From positions 1-7,154 of the forward strand of contig JAICXR010000169.1 of assembly GCA_025980355.1 (NCBI GenBank): a stretch of DNA of 7,154 nucleotides. The letters are read 5' to 3'. Position numbers and translations under genes: made by a program. Positions within the stretch are counted from its first letter, which is position 1. Every line of letters starts with the position of its first letter. The notes beneath the pieces were generated by a model. It saw only the letters and a list, made by a program, of their open reading frames with translations. It did not search any database and was not told the DNA's origin. Shown here one piece after another: positions 1 to 5,642 of this stretch. Source of the DNA: Chloroflexota bacterium (GTDB lineage Bacteria > Chloroflexota > UBA4733).

Positions 1-31
1 CGAGTAGTTTTTAATTCGTACGCTGTTGTAA

Positions 32-141
32 CCCGGCGACTGAAGTCGCGGGCTACGTGCGGCGAAGTCTGCCTGCGCGGACTGGACCCCAACCCGCGAA
101 GGCGGGTTTCGCAACGGTTGCCCGCGACTTCAGTCGCCGGG
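32..141. repeat. Composite palindromic repeat (REP/MITE-like, multi-hairpin)
   Basis: Two arms at 32-53 and 120-141 are perfect reverse complements over 22 bases. Each arm is itself nearly palindromic around the core GCGACTGAAGTCGC, a 6-bp stem with a 2-nt loop. Between the arms lie two further hairpins: 66-72 with 77-83 (AGTCTGC/GCGGACT, one T-G wobble, 4-nt loop) and 91-97 with 102-108 (AACCCGC/GCGGGTT, perfect, 4-nt loop GAAG). The whole unit of about 110 bp has no credible coding content. This architecture resembles dispersed non-autonomous palindromic elements (REP/BIME-like units or small MITEs), which in other bacteria are mobilised in trans by IS200/IS605-like REP-associated tyrosine transposases. 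No transposase is present here, so that mechanism is inference. It could also serve as a terminator for an upstream gene outside the window or as a structured leader for the kinase. The inverted repeats are seen directly; the family assignment is not. Confidence 0.75.
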
Positions 142-160
142 CAATAGCGGGAGAGGAAAG

Positions 161-1705
161 GTGACGTTGCTGCTCGGCCTCGATGTCGGCACGACGGCGA
201 TCAAGGCGTTGCTGTTTGACCCGGCCCCGGGCCGCGCCGTCGCCATTGCCCAGGTGCCGACGGTCATCAGGTATCCCGGCGAGGGCCGCAGCGAATTCGA
301 CCCGGGCGAGCTCTGGTCGGGCGTCGCCGCCGCCGTCCGCGAGGTGCTGGCCGGGCGAGAGGCGGCGGAGGTGGCGGGCGTCGCCGTCGCCTCCATGGGC
401 GAAGTCGGCGTGCCGCTGGACGGCGCCGGCGAACCCTGCTATCCCGCGATCACCTGGTTCGATCGGCGGACGGAGGAGTTCCTGTCCTGGTGGGAGCAGC
501 AGATCGGCGTTGAACGCACCTACCAGATCACCGGCCAGGTGCTGCACCACATGTATGGCGCCCTGAAGTTGCAGTGGCTACGTCGCCACGAACCGGGGGT
601 GTGGGCGCGCGTCCGGCGCTGGCTGTCGGTGGAGGATTACATCACCTGGCGCCTGGCCGGCGTCGCGGCGACCGACCACTCCGTCGCCGGTCGCACCCTC
701 CTCTTCGACCAGGAACGGGCGACCTGGTCGGAGGACCTGCTGGCGGCAACCGGCGTGCCGCGCAGTCTGATGCCCGAGGCGGTCGCCAGTGGCACCGCCG
801 TGGGAGCGGTCACCGCAACCGCGGCCGCGGTGACCGGGCTCGTGGCCGGCACGCCCGTCGTCGCCGGTGGCCACGATCACCTCGTCGGCGCCCTCGCGGC
901 CGGCGCGGCGCGCCCTGGCGTGCTGCTGGATTCCGCCGGCACGGCCGAGGGCATCCTGCTCACCGTCAAGGGCTACGCACCGACGGCGGCCCTCTTCCAG
1001 GCCGGCTTTTCCACCTACCGGCACGTCGTGCCCGAGCACTTCGTCGTCGTCGCCGGCCAGCACGGCGCCGGCGGACTGATCACCTGGTTGATCGACCGGC
1101 TCTACGGCGGCGATGGCGGTACACGCCCGTACGCGCAGGCGCTGGCCGATGCCGAGGCCGTCCCGGTCGGGGCGGGCGGCCTCTTCTGCTTGCCCCATTT
1201 ACGCGGCAGCCGGGTACCGGAACGCGACCTGCGTTCCCGTGCGGCGTTCGTCGGGCTGGTCGACGGCCACGGCCGCGGTCACCTGCTCCGCGCGGCGCTG
1301 GAGAGCCTCGGCTACTGGCTCAAGGAAAGCATCGATGTGCTTCGGGACGCCACCGGCTTCGACGTGCAGCAACTCGTCGTCATCGGCGGCGCGACACGGT
1401 CGCCGCTCTGGATGCAGATCAAGGCGGACTGTACCGGCTTGCCGCTCGCGATTCCGCAGTTGCCCGAGGCCGTCGCCCTGGGCGCCGCCTTGCTCGCCGG
1501 TGTCGGCGCCGGCATCTATGCCGACGCGCCTGCCGCCGCTGCCGCCGTGCAACGGCCGACGCTGGCGGCAGAGCCCAACCCGGCGACGGTGGCGCAATAT
1601 GCCCGCGGCCGCGCCGTCTACCGGCAGTTGTACCCCCAGCTACGCGACATCAACCGCGCTATCCTGTCTCTGGCGGAGGGGCCGGACGGGATTCGGCTGG
1701 CGTAG
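161..1705 (+). CDS. FGGY-family carbohydrate kinase (xylulokinase/L-fuculokinase-like)
   Basis: A 514-residue cytoplasmic sugar kinase that should transfer the gamma-phosphate of ATP to a sugar or ketose. The N-terminal FGGY domain opens with the nucleotide-binding DVGTT loop (residues 8-12). ITWFDRR (97-103) matches the sugar-contacting region of the family, and GGHDH (236-240) places the probable catalytic base at D239. The C-terminal domain carries the GGATRSPLWMQIKAD block (409-423) and PEAVALGAALLAG (435-447), typical of the ASKHA-fold ATP site. Length fits xylulokinases and relatives (about 480-520 residues). The GGHDH-type active-site motif recalls the L-fuculokinase-like branch of COG1070 more than classical XylB, so the substrate is left open. 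The GTG start at 161 is chosen because GAGAGG lies 5-10 bases upstream and the first codons encode the expected beta-strand directly before DVGTT. A palindromic repeat ends 19 bases before the start. The sigma gene follows after 101 bp in the same direction, but a joint transcript is not shown. Confidence 0.93.
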   Translation: MTLLLGLDVGTTAIKALLFDPAPGRAVAIAQVPTVIRYPGEGRSEFDPGELWSGVAAAVREVLAGREAAEVAGVAVASMGEVGVPLDGAGEPCYPAITWFDRRTEEFLSWWEQQIGVERTYQITGQVLHHMYGALKLQWLRRHEPGVWARVRRWLSVEDYITWRLAGVAATDHSVAGRTLLFDQERATWSEDLLAATGVPRSLMPEAVASGTAVGAVTATAAAVTGLVAGTPVVAGGHDHLVGALAAGAARPGVLLDSAGTAEGILLTVKGYAPTAALFQAGFSTYRHVVPEHFVVVAGQHGAGGLITWLIDRLYGGDGGTRPYAQALADAEAVPVGAGGLFCLPHLRGSRVPERDLRSRAAFVGLVDGHGRGHLLRAALESLGYWLKESIDVLRDATGFDVQQLVVIGGATRSPLWMQIKADCTGLPLAIPQLPEAVALGAALLAGVGAGIYADAPAAAAAVQRPTLAAEPNPATVAQYARGRAVYRQLYPQLRDINRAILSLAEGPDGIRLA

Positions 1706-1788
1706 GCGCCCTACCCACCGCCGGCACCGACCGGAACCACGGCCGGCAGCACAAGCCACCCATACATATTGGCGACCGGCGGCGACTT

Positions 1789-1794
1789 TATGAT
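1789..1794 (+). promoter_or_regulatory. Possible -10 element (TATGAT) before the sigma gene
   Basis: TATGAT lies in a short A/T-rich patch of the otherwise GC-rich 101-bp gap between the kinase and the sigma gene. It differs from the consensus TATAAT at one position. The nearest -35-like hexamer, TTGGCG at 1769-1774, leaves a spacer of only 14 bp, which is short. If used, transcription would begin near 1801, about six bases before the GTG start at 1807, giving an almost leaderless mRNA. This is a pattern match only. Confidence 0.3.
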
Positions 1795-1806
1795 ACGGGG
1801 GCTGAG

Positions 1807-2403
1807 GTGGACACCACGCTGATATTTTCCACCGCGGCGGAAAGAGCCGTGGCCGCAGACCAGTTCGCCGACTACGTGGCGCGGGCGCGTCGGTTGGACG
1901 TGGCAGCCTGGGATTACCTCTACCTGCTCGCCTTTCCCCAGGTGTACCGCTATGTCGCCGCCAGGGTGCCGAGCACGGCAGATGCCGAGGATGTCACCGA
2001 GGAGACCTTCGTTGGCGCGCTGCAATCGGTGGCCGGACTGCGGGCGCACGATGAGGCCGGGTTTCTCGCCTGGCTCTACCAGATCGCCCGCCATAAGCTG
2101 GCCGACCGGCTGCGCCAGCGGTATCGCCGCCCCACCGAGCCACTTGATCCGACGTTGGAGATCGTGGATGGCGATCCGACGCCGGAAGAGGCGGTGGTGC
2201 GCGCGGCCGAGCGCGCCGCGGTACGGGAGGCGCTGGCCGGCCTCACTCCTGAACAGCAGGAGGTGATCGTGATGAAGTTCGTCCTGGAGTACGACAACGC
2301 CAAGACGGCGAGCGTGATGGGCAAGAGCCCCGGCGCAATCAACCAGTTGCAGCATCGCGCCCTGGCCCAACTTCGGAAAATGCTGTCGAAGAGGGGACGG
2401 TGA
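1807..2403 (+). CDS. ECF-type RNA polymerase sigma-70 factor
   Basis: A 198-residue alternative sigma factor, predicted to bind core RNA polymerase and direct it to a small regulon. Region 2 spans about residues 35-107: WDYLYLLAFPQVYRYVAAR, then the core-binding ADAEDVTEETF segment (58-68) and the FLAWLYQIARHKLADRLRQR helix (86-105), all hallmarks of ECF sigmas. Region 4 spans about 134-191, with LTPEQQEVIVMKF followed by the helix-turn-helix ending in GKSPGAINQLQHRALAQLRK (172-191). There is no region 3 and no C-terminal extension. The reading frame stays open far upstream through the kinase gene, but that part is out-of-frame shadow. The GTG at 1807 is the best start because it precedes the conserved domain by a normal distance and has GGGGG at 1797-1801; a GTG at 1849 is an alternative that would still keep region 2. 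The stop overlaps the start of the next gene, which indicates translational coupling to its probable regulator. Confidence 0.9.
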   Translation: MDTTLIFSTAAERAVAADQFADYVARARRLDVAAWDYLYLLAFPQVYRYVAARVPSTADAEDVTEETFVGALQSVAGLRAHDEAGFLAWLYQIARHKLADRLRQRYRRPTEPLDPTLEIVDGDPTPEEAVVRAAERAAVREALAGLTPEQQEVIVMKFVLEYDNAKTASVMGKSPGAINQLQHRALAQLRKMLSKRGR

Positions 2404-3428
2404 GGCGGATGGACGAGCGCCTTGAAGCGGCCCTGGAAGACTGCCGCCAACGCCTGGCGCGCGGCGAATCGATCGAGCAATGCCTGACGGCGTATCCCAA
2501 CCACCGCGAGCAGTTGCGCGAGCTCTTGCCGCTGTTCGCACCCCTGAAGGCGCTGGCGCCGGCGCCCGATCCGGCCGCCGCCCACGCCGCCCGCCGCCGT
2601 TTCCACGGCTACGTGCTGGCGGAACAGCGCCGATGGGCGGCGGAGCACCAGACACCGGCGCCATTACGCTGGCTGCGCCGCGTTGCCATCCCGTTGGCGG
2701 CGGTGATCGCCCTCGGCGGCTCCGGTGCCGGCCTCGTCACCGCCTCCGCCGATGCGCTGCCGGGGAGCCCGCTCTTCCCGATCCAACAGGCGAAGGAGCA
2801 GGTCGTCCAACGACTGGCGCGCACGCCGGAGCAGCAGGTGGCGTATCAAGTCGAGCTGGCAATGCGGCGCTTGCAACAGGTGCAGCGAGCAGAGGCCACG
2901 GGGAAGCCGCCGTCGGTGATCGACGCCTTGACGGCCAGTATGCTCCAGGCGACGGGGCAAGCTGTGGCCGACCTCCATTCGGTGCCGGAACCGCAACGTC
3001 AGCGCATCTTCGTCAGGGTTGCCCCGCTGCTGGCCGCGGAGGACCGGGCGCTGAGCGCCGAAGGGAACCAGCAGGCCGGCGCGACCTCGGCCACCCTTGA
3101 AAAACACCGCCAGCAATTGCGTGCCGCCGAACAACGCCTGCGGGCGGCGGAGACCGCCGCGCCGGCCGTACCGCGGAAAACCCCGACCAAGCAGCCATTG
3201 GCGACGGCGCAACCCGTAGGCGGGACGCGGCAACCGGCGGCCGTCGCGTCCGTCGGCCCAGAACCCGGCCAACACGCGGCGAAGACAGCGCTGCCAACGG
3301 CGGCGCCACCGTCAACGGCGAAGCGGCGCCTTGCCAACGCCCTTGCCACGCGAACGGCGGGCCTACGCCGCATCTACGGCAATTCCGACCAAGTAACACC
3401 GCAACCCGTACACGCGGCGACACCGTAG
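2400..3428 (+). CDS. Single-pass membrane protein, probable anti-sigma factor (DUF5667-like)
   Basis: A 342-residue protein encoded directly behind the ECF sigma gene with a GTGA overlap, the usual place for an anti-sigma factor. Residues 1-90 are predicted cytoplasmic and rich in charged helices (EALEDCRQRLARGESIEQCLTAYPNHREQLRELLPL), reminiscent of short N-terminal repeats in DUF5667 proteins. A transmembrane helix lies at about 94-115. Directly after it comes DALPGSPLFPIQQAKEQV (118-135), which resembles the LPG-x-PLYPxK motif that opens DUF5667 domains. Residues 140-255 are helical and Gln/Arg/Ala-rich, possibly coiled coil, and 255-342 is a Pro/Ala/Thr-rich, basic, low-complexity tail predicted outside the membrane. 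The zinc anti-sigma HxxxCxxC motif is absent. The start is uncertain: GTG 2400 gives coupling but leaves only two bases after GAGGGGA (2391-2397), while ATG 2409 (residue 4) gives 11 bases and begins MDERLEAALEDC. Anti-sigma function is inferred from position and topology. Confidence 0.8.
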   Translation: MRRMDERLEAALEDCRQRLARGESIEQCLTAYPNHREQLRELLPLFAPLKALAPAPDPAAAHAARRRFHGYVLAEQRRWAAEHQTPAPLRWLRRVAIPLAAVIALGGSGAGLVTASADALPGSPLFPIQQAKEQVVQRLARTPEQQVAYQVELAMRRLQQVQRAEATGKPPSVIDALTASMLQATGQAVADLHSVPEPQRQRIFVRVAPLLAAEDRALSAEGNQQAGATSATLEKHRQQLRAAEQRLRAAETAAPAVPRKTPTKQPLATAQPVGGTRQPAAVASVGPEPGQHAAKTALPTAAPPSTAKRRLANALATRTAGLRRIYGNSDQVTPQPVHAATP

Positions 3429-3434
3429 CGACTC

Positions 3435-3454
3435 CAGCAGATGACAGCCTGCTG
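3435..3454 (+). terminator. Weak hairpin after the sigma/anti-sigma genes
   Basis: CAGCAG at 3435-3440 and CTGCTG at 3449-3454 form a perfect 6-bp stem with an 8-nt loop, starting six bases after the stop codon of the membrane protein gene. No T-run follows, so if it ends transcription it does so inefficiently or with Rho. It may equally be chance. Confidence 0.2.
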
Positions 3455-3548
3455 CGGCCATCCCCAACTACGGTGACGGGCCCTCGCTGCGGACGCGGAA
3501 TGGCGACAGCGGCCGGCAGTCGTTGACAGACGTCCACCCTGACGATCG

Positions 3549-3554
3549 AAAGGA
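3549..3554 (+). promoter_or_regulatory. Ribosome binding site deciding the start of the secreted protein
   Basis: AAAGGA sits seven bases before ATG 3562. The longer possible start, TTG at 3523, has no comparable Shine-Dalgarno sequence and would put 13 hydrophilic residues in front of the signal peptide. This site therefore supports ATG 3562. Confidence 0.65.
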
Positions 3555-3561
3555 TGCCACG

Positions 3562-4188
3562 ATGTCTCACGGAGTCTTTCGCCGCCTCGTCCTCATCGTC
3601 TCGGCGGCAGCACTGGGGCTGTTCGCCCTCAGTGGCGCCGCCTTTGCTCAGGCCGCACCGAAGCATACTCCCCAGCCGCGAGTCTGCGACTGGAGCCACC
3701 GCATTTGGAGCGTCCCGGAGTCCTTCCATGCCGGCGCGGCCGATGGCTATTACATCTGGTGCGGACCGTCGGAATCCGGTGCCACGGACAAGGAACTGCA
3801 CCTACGTACCACCGACAAGAATGGCGTCTACGTTTACTCTGGCACGCTACGCACCGATGGCACGTTCAAAGACGTGGAGAAGGTACGTGACGAACCGGAC
3901 GACCACGTCGACGTGACCGATAACGGCCACGAGATCAAGTTCTCCTTTGTCACCCATGCCGGCATCGACGGCTTCAACTTCAACGTTGCCGGCGGCACGA
4001 AGGTGCGCTACGCGCTGGATCAGAGCGGCAAGCCGATCAGTACGTCGAACATCTTCCTCGGCAAAGAGAGCGTCCACCCCAAGCATAACCCGATGGAGAC
4101 CCATCGCCTGCGCGCCCACACCCACGTGGCACAGCCGGCGAAGGCAACCACGACGACGACCAGTACGTCAACGACAACGGCAAGCTAG
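3562..4188 (+). CDS. Secreted protein of unknown function with Thr/Ser-rich tail
   Basis: A 208-residue protein that I do not recognise by name. Residues 1-29 are a clear Sec signal peptide: a basic start with FRR, a hydrophobic core from about 9 to 24, and AFA before a predicted cleavage after A29. The mature protein has exactly two cysteines, C42 and C67, which could form a disulfide outside the cell. Residues 60-180 alternate polar and hydrophobic positions with many Gly, Asp and aromatic residues (for example HLRTTDKNGVYVYSGTLRTD and GHEIKFSFVTHAGIDGFNFN), suggesting a compact beta-rich domain. The C-terminus (194-208, KATTTTTSTSTTTAS) is low complexity and could be a wall-spanning or glycosylated tail. 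No LPXTG motif, lipobox or second membrane segment is present, so release or loose wall association is likely. It lies 133 bp behind the sigma/anti-sigma pair on the same strand, and faces the aminotransferase gene convergently. A role as a carbohydrate-binding or stress-related exoprotein would be speculation. Confidence 0.82.
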   Translation: MSHGVFRRLVLIVSAAALGLFALSGAAFAQAAPKHTPQPRVCDWSHRIWSVPESFHAGAADGYYIWCGPSESGATDKELHLRTTDKNGVYVYSGTLRTDGTFKDVEKVRDEPDDHVDVTDNGHEIKFSFVTHAGIDGFNFNVAGGTKVRYALDQSGKPISTSNIFLGKESVHPKHNPMETHRLRAHTHVAQPAKATTTTTSTSTTTAS

Positions 4189-4224
4189 CGGCATAATGGC
4201 CCCTGGGATCGCCCAAATTCCGAA

Positions 4225-4251
4225 GGCGGGCGCCCGACACGGGCGCCCGCC
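4225..4251. terminator. Strong GC hairpin between convergent genes, likely bidirectional terminator
   Basis: Bases 4225-4235 and 4241-4251 are perfect reverse complements over 11 bases with a 5-nt loop (GACAC). The structure lies 36 bases past the stop of the secreted protein gene (+) and 102 bases past the stop of the aminotransferase gene (-), where a shared terminator is expected. On the minus strand it is followed by TTCGGAATTT, a poor T-tract; on the plus strand no T-tract follows. The rest of 4189-4353 shows no gene or other structure. Confidence 0.65.
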
Positions 4252-4353
4252 CCATGGCGCCTTCGTCGTAGTCGCTGAGAAGTGCGCCGAGGTAGCTCCA
4301 GTGGGCCAGGGCAGACGCTCCGGTTCGGTGACCTTGGCGCGGCAGGGCTGACG

Positions 4354-5610
4354 TCAGGATCGCGATGACGCCAGTGTCGTTGCCAGTGGCGGGTCCAGCA
4401 CCACCTGGAGCGCCCGCATGCTCTCCCGACAGGCGCCGACGGTACGGTCGATGTCCGCCGCGCTGTGGGAGTAGGTGATGAAGTTCAGGCCGCCACGGCG
4501 CAGCAGGATACCCCGGCTCGCCATCTCGGCGAGGAAGCGTTGCCAGACGATCGTCGACTGCCCGGCCGGCAGATCGGTGAACGCCATTGACGACATCGGC
4601 GGGTGGCCCTCCACCCGGAACGGTACCCCGGCCTCGCGGGCGGCGGCGTTCATGCCGTCCATCAGCGCCTGGCCGTTGCGCCAGAGGTGGCCGATGACGT
4701 CGTGGGATCGGTATTCCTGGAGCGTCGCCCTGGCCGCGGCCAGGGAGAGCGCTTCGCCGCCGTAGGTGACGCTGATGGTCAGCCGTTCGGCGGCCTCCAT
4801 GACGTCGCGCCGGCCGCAGACGGCGGCCAGCGGCATGCCGTTGGCGATGGCCTTGGCGAAGCAGGCGAGGTCGGGGACGACGCCGTAGCGCTCCTGGGCG
4901 CCGCCCAGCGCCATGCGAAAGCCGCTGACGATCTCGTCGAAGATCACCAGGGCCCCGTGCCGACGGGCGAGGGCGACCACGCCCTCCAGGAAGCCCGGCG
5001 CCGGCGCCGTCTCCTGGGTCGGGCAGAGGATGACCGCCGCCACCCGACCGCTGTGGCTGCTCAGGGCGCGCTCCAGGGAAGGCAGATCGTTGTAGCGGAA
5101 GCCGACGAGCAGCGACTCCAGGGCCTGCGGCACGCCGCCGTCGTTATGCCCGGCCGTCCAGGTGTCGTGCCAGCCGTGGTAGCCCTGGCTGACGATCACC
5201 TCCCGACCCGTCACGGCGCGGGCGATGCGCGCCGCGGCGCTGGTGACCTCCGTGCCGGACTTCAAGAAACGCACCATCTCGGCGCAGGGGACCACCTCCG
5301 TCAGCGCCTGGGCGACCGCTACCTCTAGCGGCGAGAGCAGGCCATAGACGATGCCGCGTTCCAACTGCTCCCGGATGGCGGCGTCGACCGCCGGGTAGGC
5401 GTAGCCCAGGGAGATCGGTCCCAGACCGAGCACATAGTCGATGTATTCGTTGCCGTCCACATCCCAGATGTGGCTGCCCTGCGCCCGTGCGGCGTAGATG
5501 GGATAGGCGCCGAAGGCGTAGCTCCCCGGCCGCTTGGAGTTGGTCTGGGAGCCGCCGGGGATCAGCGCCTCCGCCTGCCGCCAGATCTCCAGACTCTTCG
5601 CGTGTTCCAT
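4354..5610 (-). CDS. Class III PLP-dependent aminotransferase (glutamate-1-semialdehyde aminomutase-like)
   Basis: A 418-residue cytoplasmic fold-type I PLP enzyme. Motifs in order: GGSQTNSKRPGSYAFG near the N-terminus (19-34), DVDGNEYIDY (50-59), LKSGTEVTSAAARIARAVTGRE for phosphate and substrate binding (116-137), YHGWHD (144-149), IFDEIVSGFR with D225 expected to contact the PLP ring nitrogen (223-232), and FAKAIANGMPLAA with K253 as the predicted Schiff-base lysine. The C-terminal domain ends with GILLRRGGLNFITYSHSAADIDRTV (367-391), also family-typical. Length agrees with HemL and relatives (about 420-450). TYGGEALSLAAA (282-293) matches GSA-like aminotransferases of sugar and secondary metabolism as well as HemL, and no other tetrapyrrole gene is nearby, so a heme role is not assigned. 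ATG 5610 is chosen: GGGGG lies five bases upstream, and the longer open frame overlaps the neighbouring gene. The solute-binding protein gene ends 32 bases upstream, suggesting one operon and a substrate linked to that transporter. Confidence 0.92.
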   Translation of the reverse strand: MEHAKSLEIWRQAEALIPGGSQTNSKRPGSYAFGAYPIYAARAQGSHIWDVDGNEYIDYVLGLGPISLGYAYPAVDAAIREQLERGIVYGLLSPLEVAVAQALTEVVPCAEMVRFLKSGTEVTSAAARIARAVTGREVIVSQGYHGWHDTWTAGHNDGGVPQALESLLVGFRYNDLPSLERALSSHSGRVAAVILCPTQETAPAPGFLEGVVALARRHGALVIFDEIVSGFRMALGGAQERYGVVPDLACFAKAIANGMPLAAVCGRRDVMEAAERLTISVTYGGEALSLAAARATLQEYRSHDVIGHLWRNGQALMDGMNAAAREAGVPFRVEGHPPMSSMAFTDLPAGQSTIVWQRFLAEMASRGILLRRGGLNFITYSHSAADIDRTVGACRESMRALQVVLDPPLATTLASSRS

Positions 5611-5642
5611 ACGTGCCCCCAACGGCGAGTGTGCCTTCGCCC

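Noticed and set aside
32..141. CRISPR array or tRNA-like structure in the palindromic region
   Set aside because: There are inverted, not regularly spaced direct, repeats, and no cloverleaf with anticodon and acceptor arms can be formed.
161..1705. Naming the kinase xylB
   Set aside because: The GGHDH active-site motif is not specific for xylulose, and no isomerase or xylose gene is adjacent, so only the family is supported.
1732..1749. CGGAA followed by GGCCGGCAG here and again at 3496-3519, as a possible shared ECF promoter before both the sigma gene and the secreted protein gene
   Set aside because: The spacing differs (4 versus 10 bases), no matching -10 motif such as CGTC follows at a consistent distance, and GGCCGGCAG also occurs inside the aminotransferase gene near 4564. 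The match is likely chance in GC-rich DNA.
574..1806. Long open frame upstream of and continuous with the sigma factor, suggesting a fused 609-residue protein
   Set aside because: The upstream part overlaps the kinase gene in another frame and is Arg/Gly/Pro-rich with no domain, as expected for a shifted frame of GC-rich coding DNA. Sigma homology begins only after 1807.
1711..2664. 317-residue open frame on the minus strand opposite the sigma and anti-sigma genes
   Set aside because: It has Arg/Gly/Ala-rich composition and no motifs, and it lies opposite well-supported coding sequence; it is a mirror effect of high-GC codon use.
3523..3528. TTGACA, a perfect -35 hexamer, also a possible TTG start for the secreted protein
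   Set aside because: No -10-like hexamer lies 16-18 bases downstream (TCGAAA at 17 bp is poor), and the TTG start lacks a ribosome binding site and would put a hydrophilic stretch before the signal peptide.
4354..5610. Naming the aminotransferase hemL
   Set aside because: The motifs fit the wider GSA-like class III group, there are no tetrapyrrole genes nearby, and the neighbour is a transporter lipoprotein.
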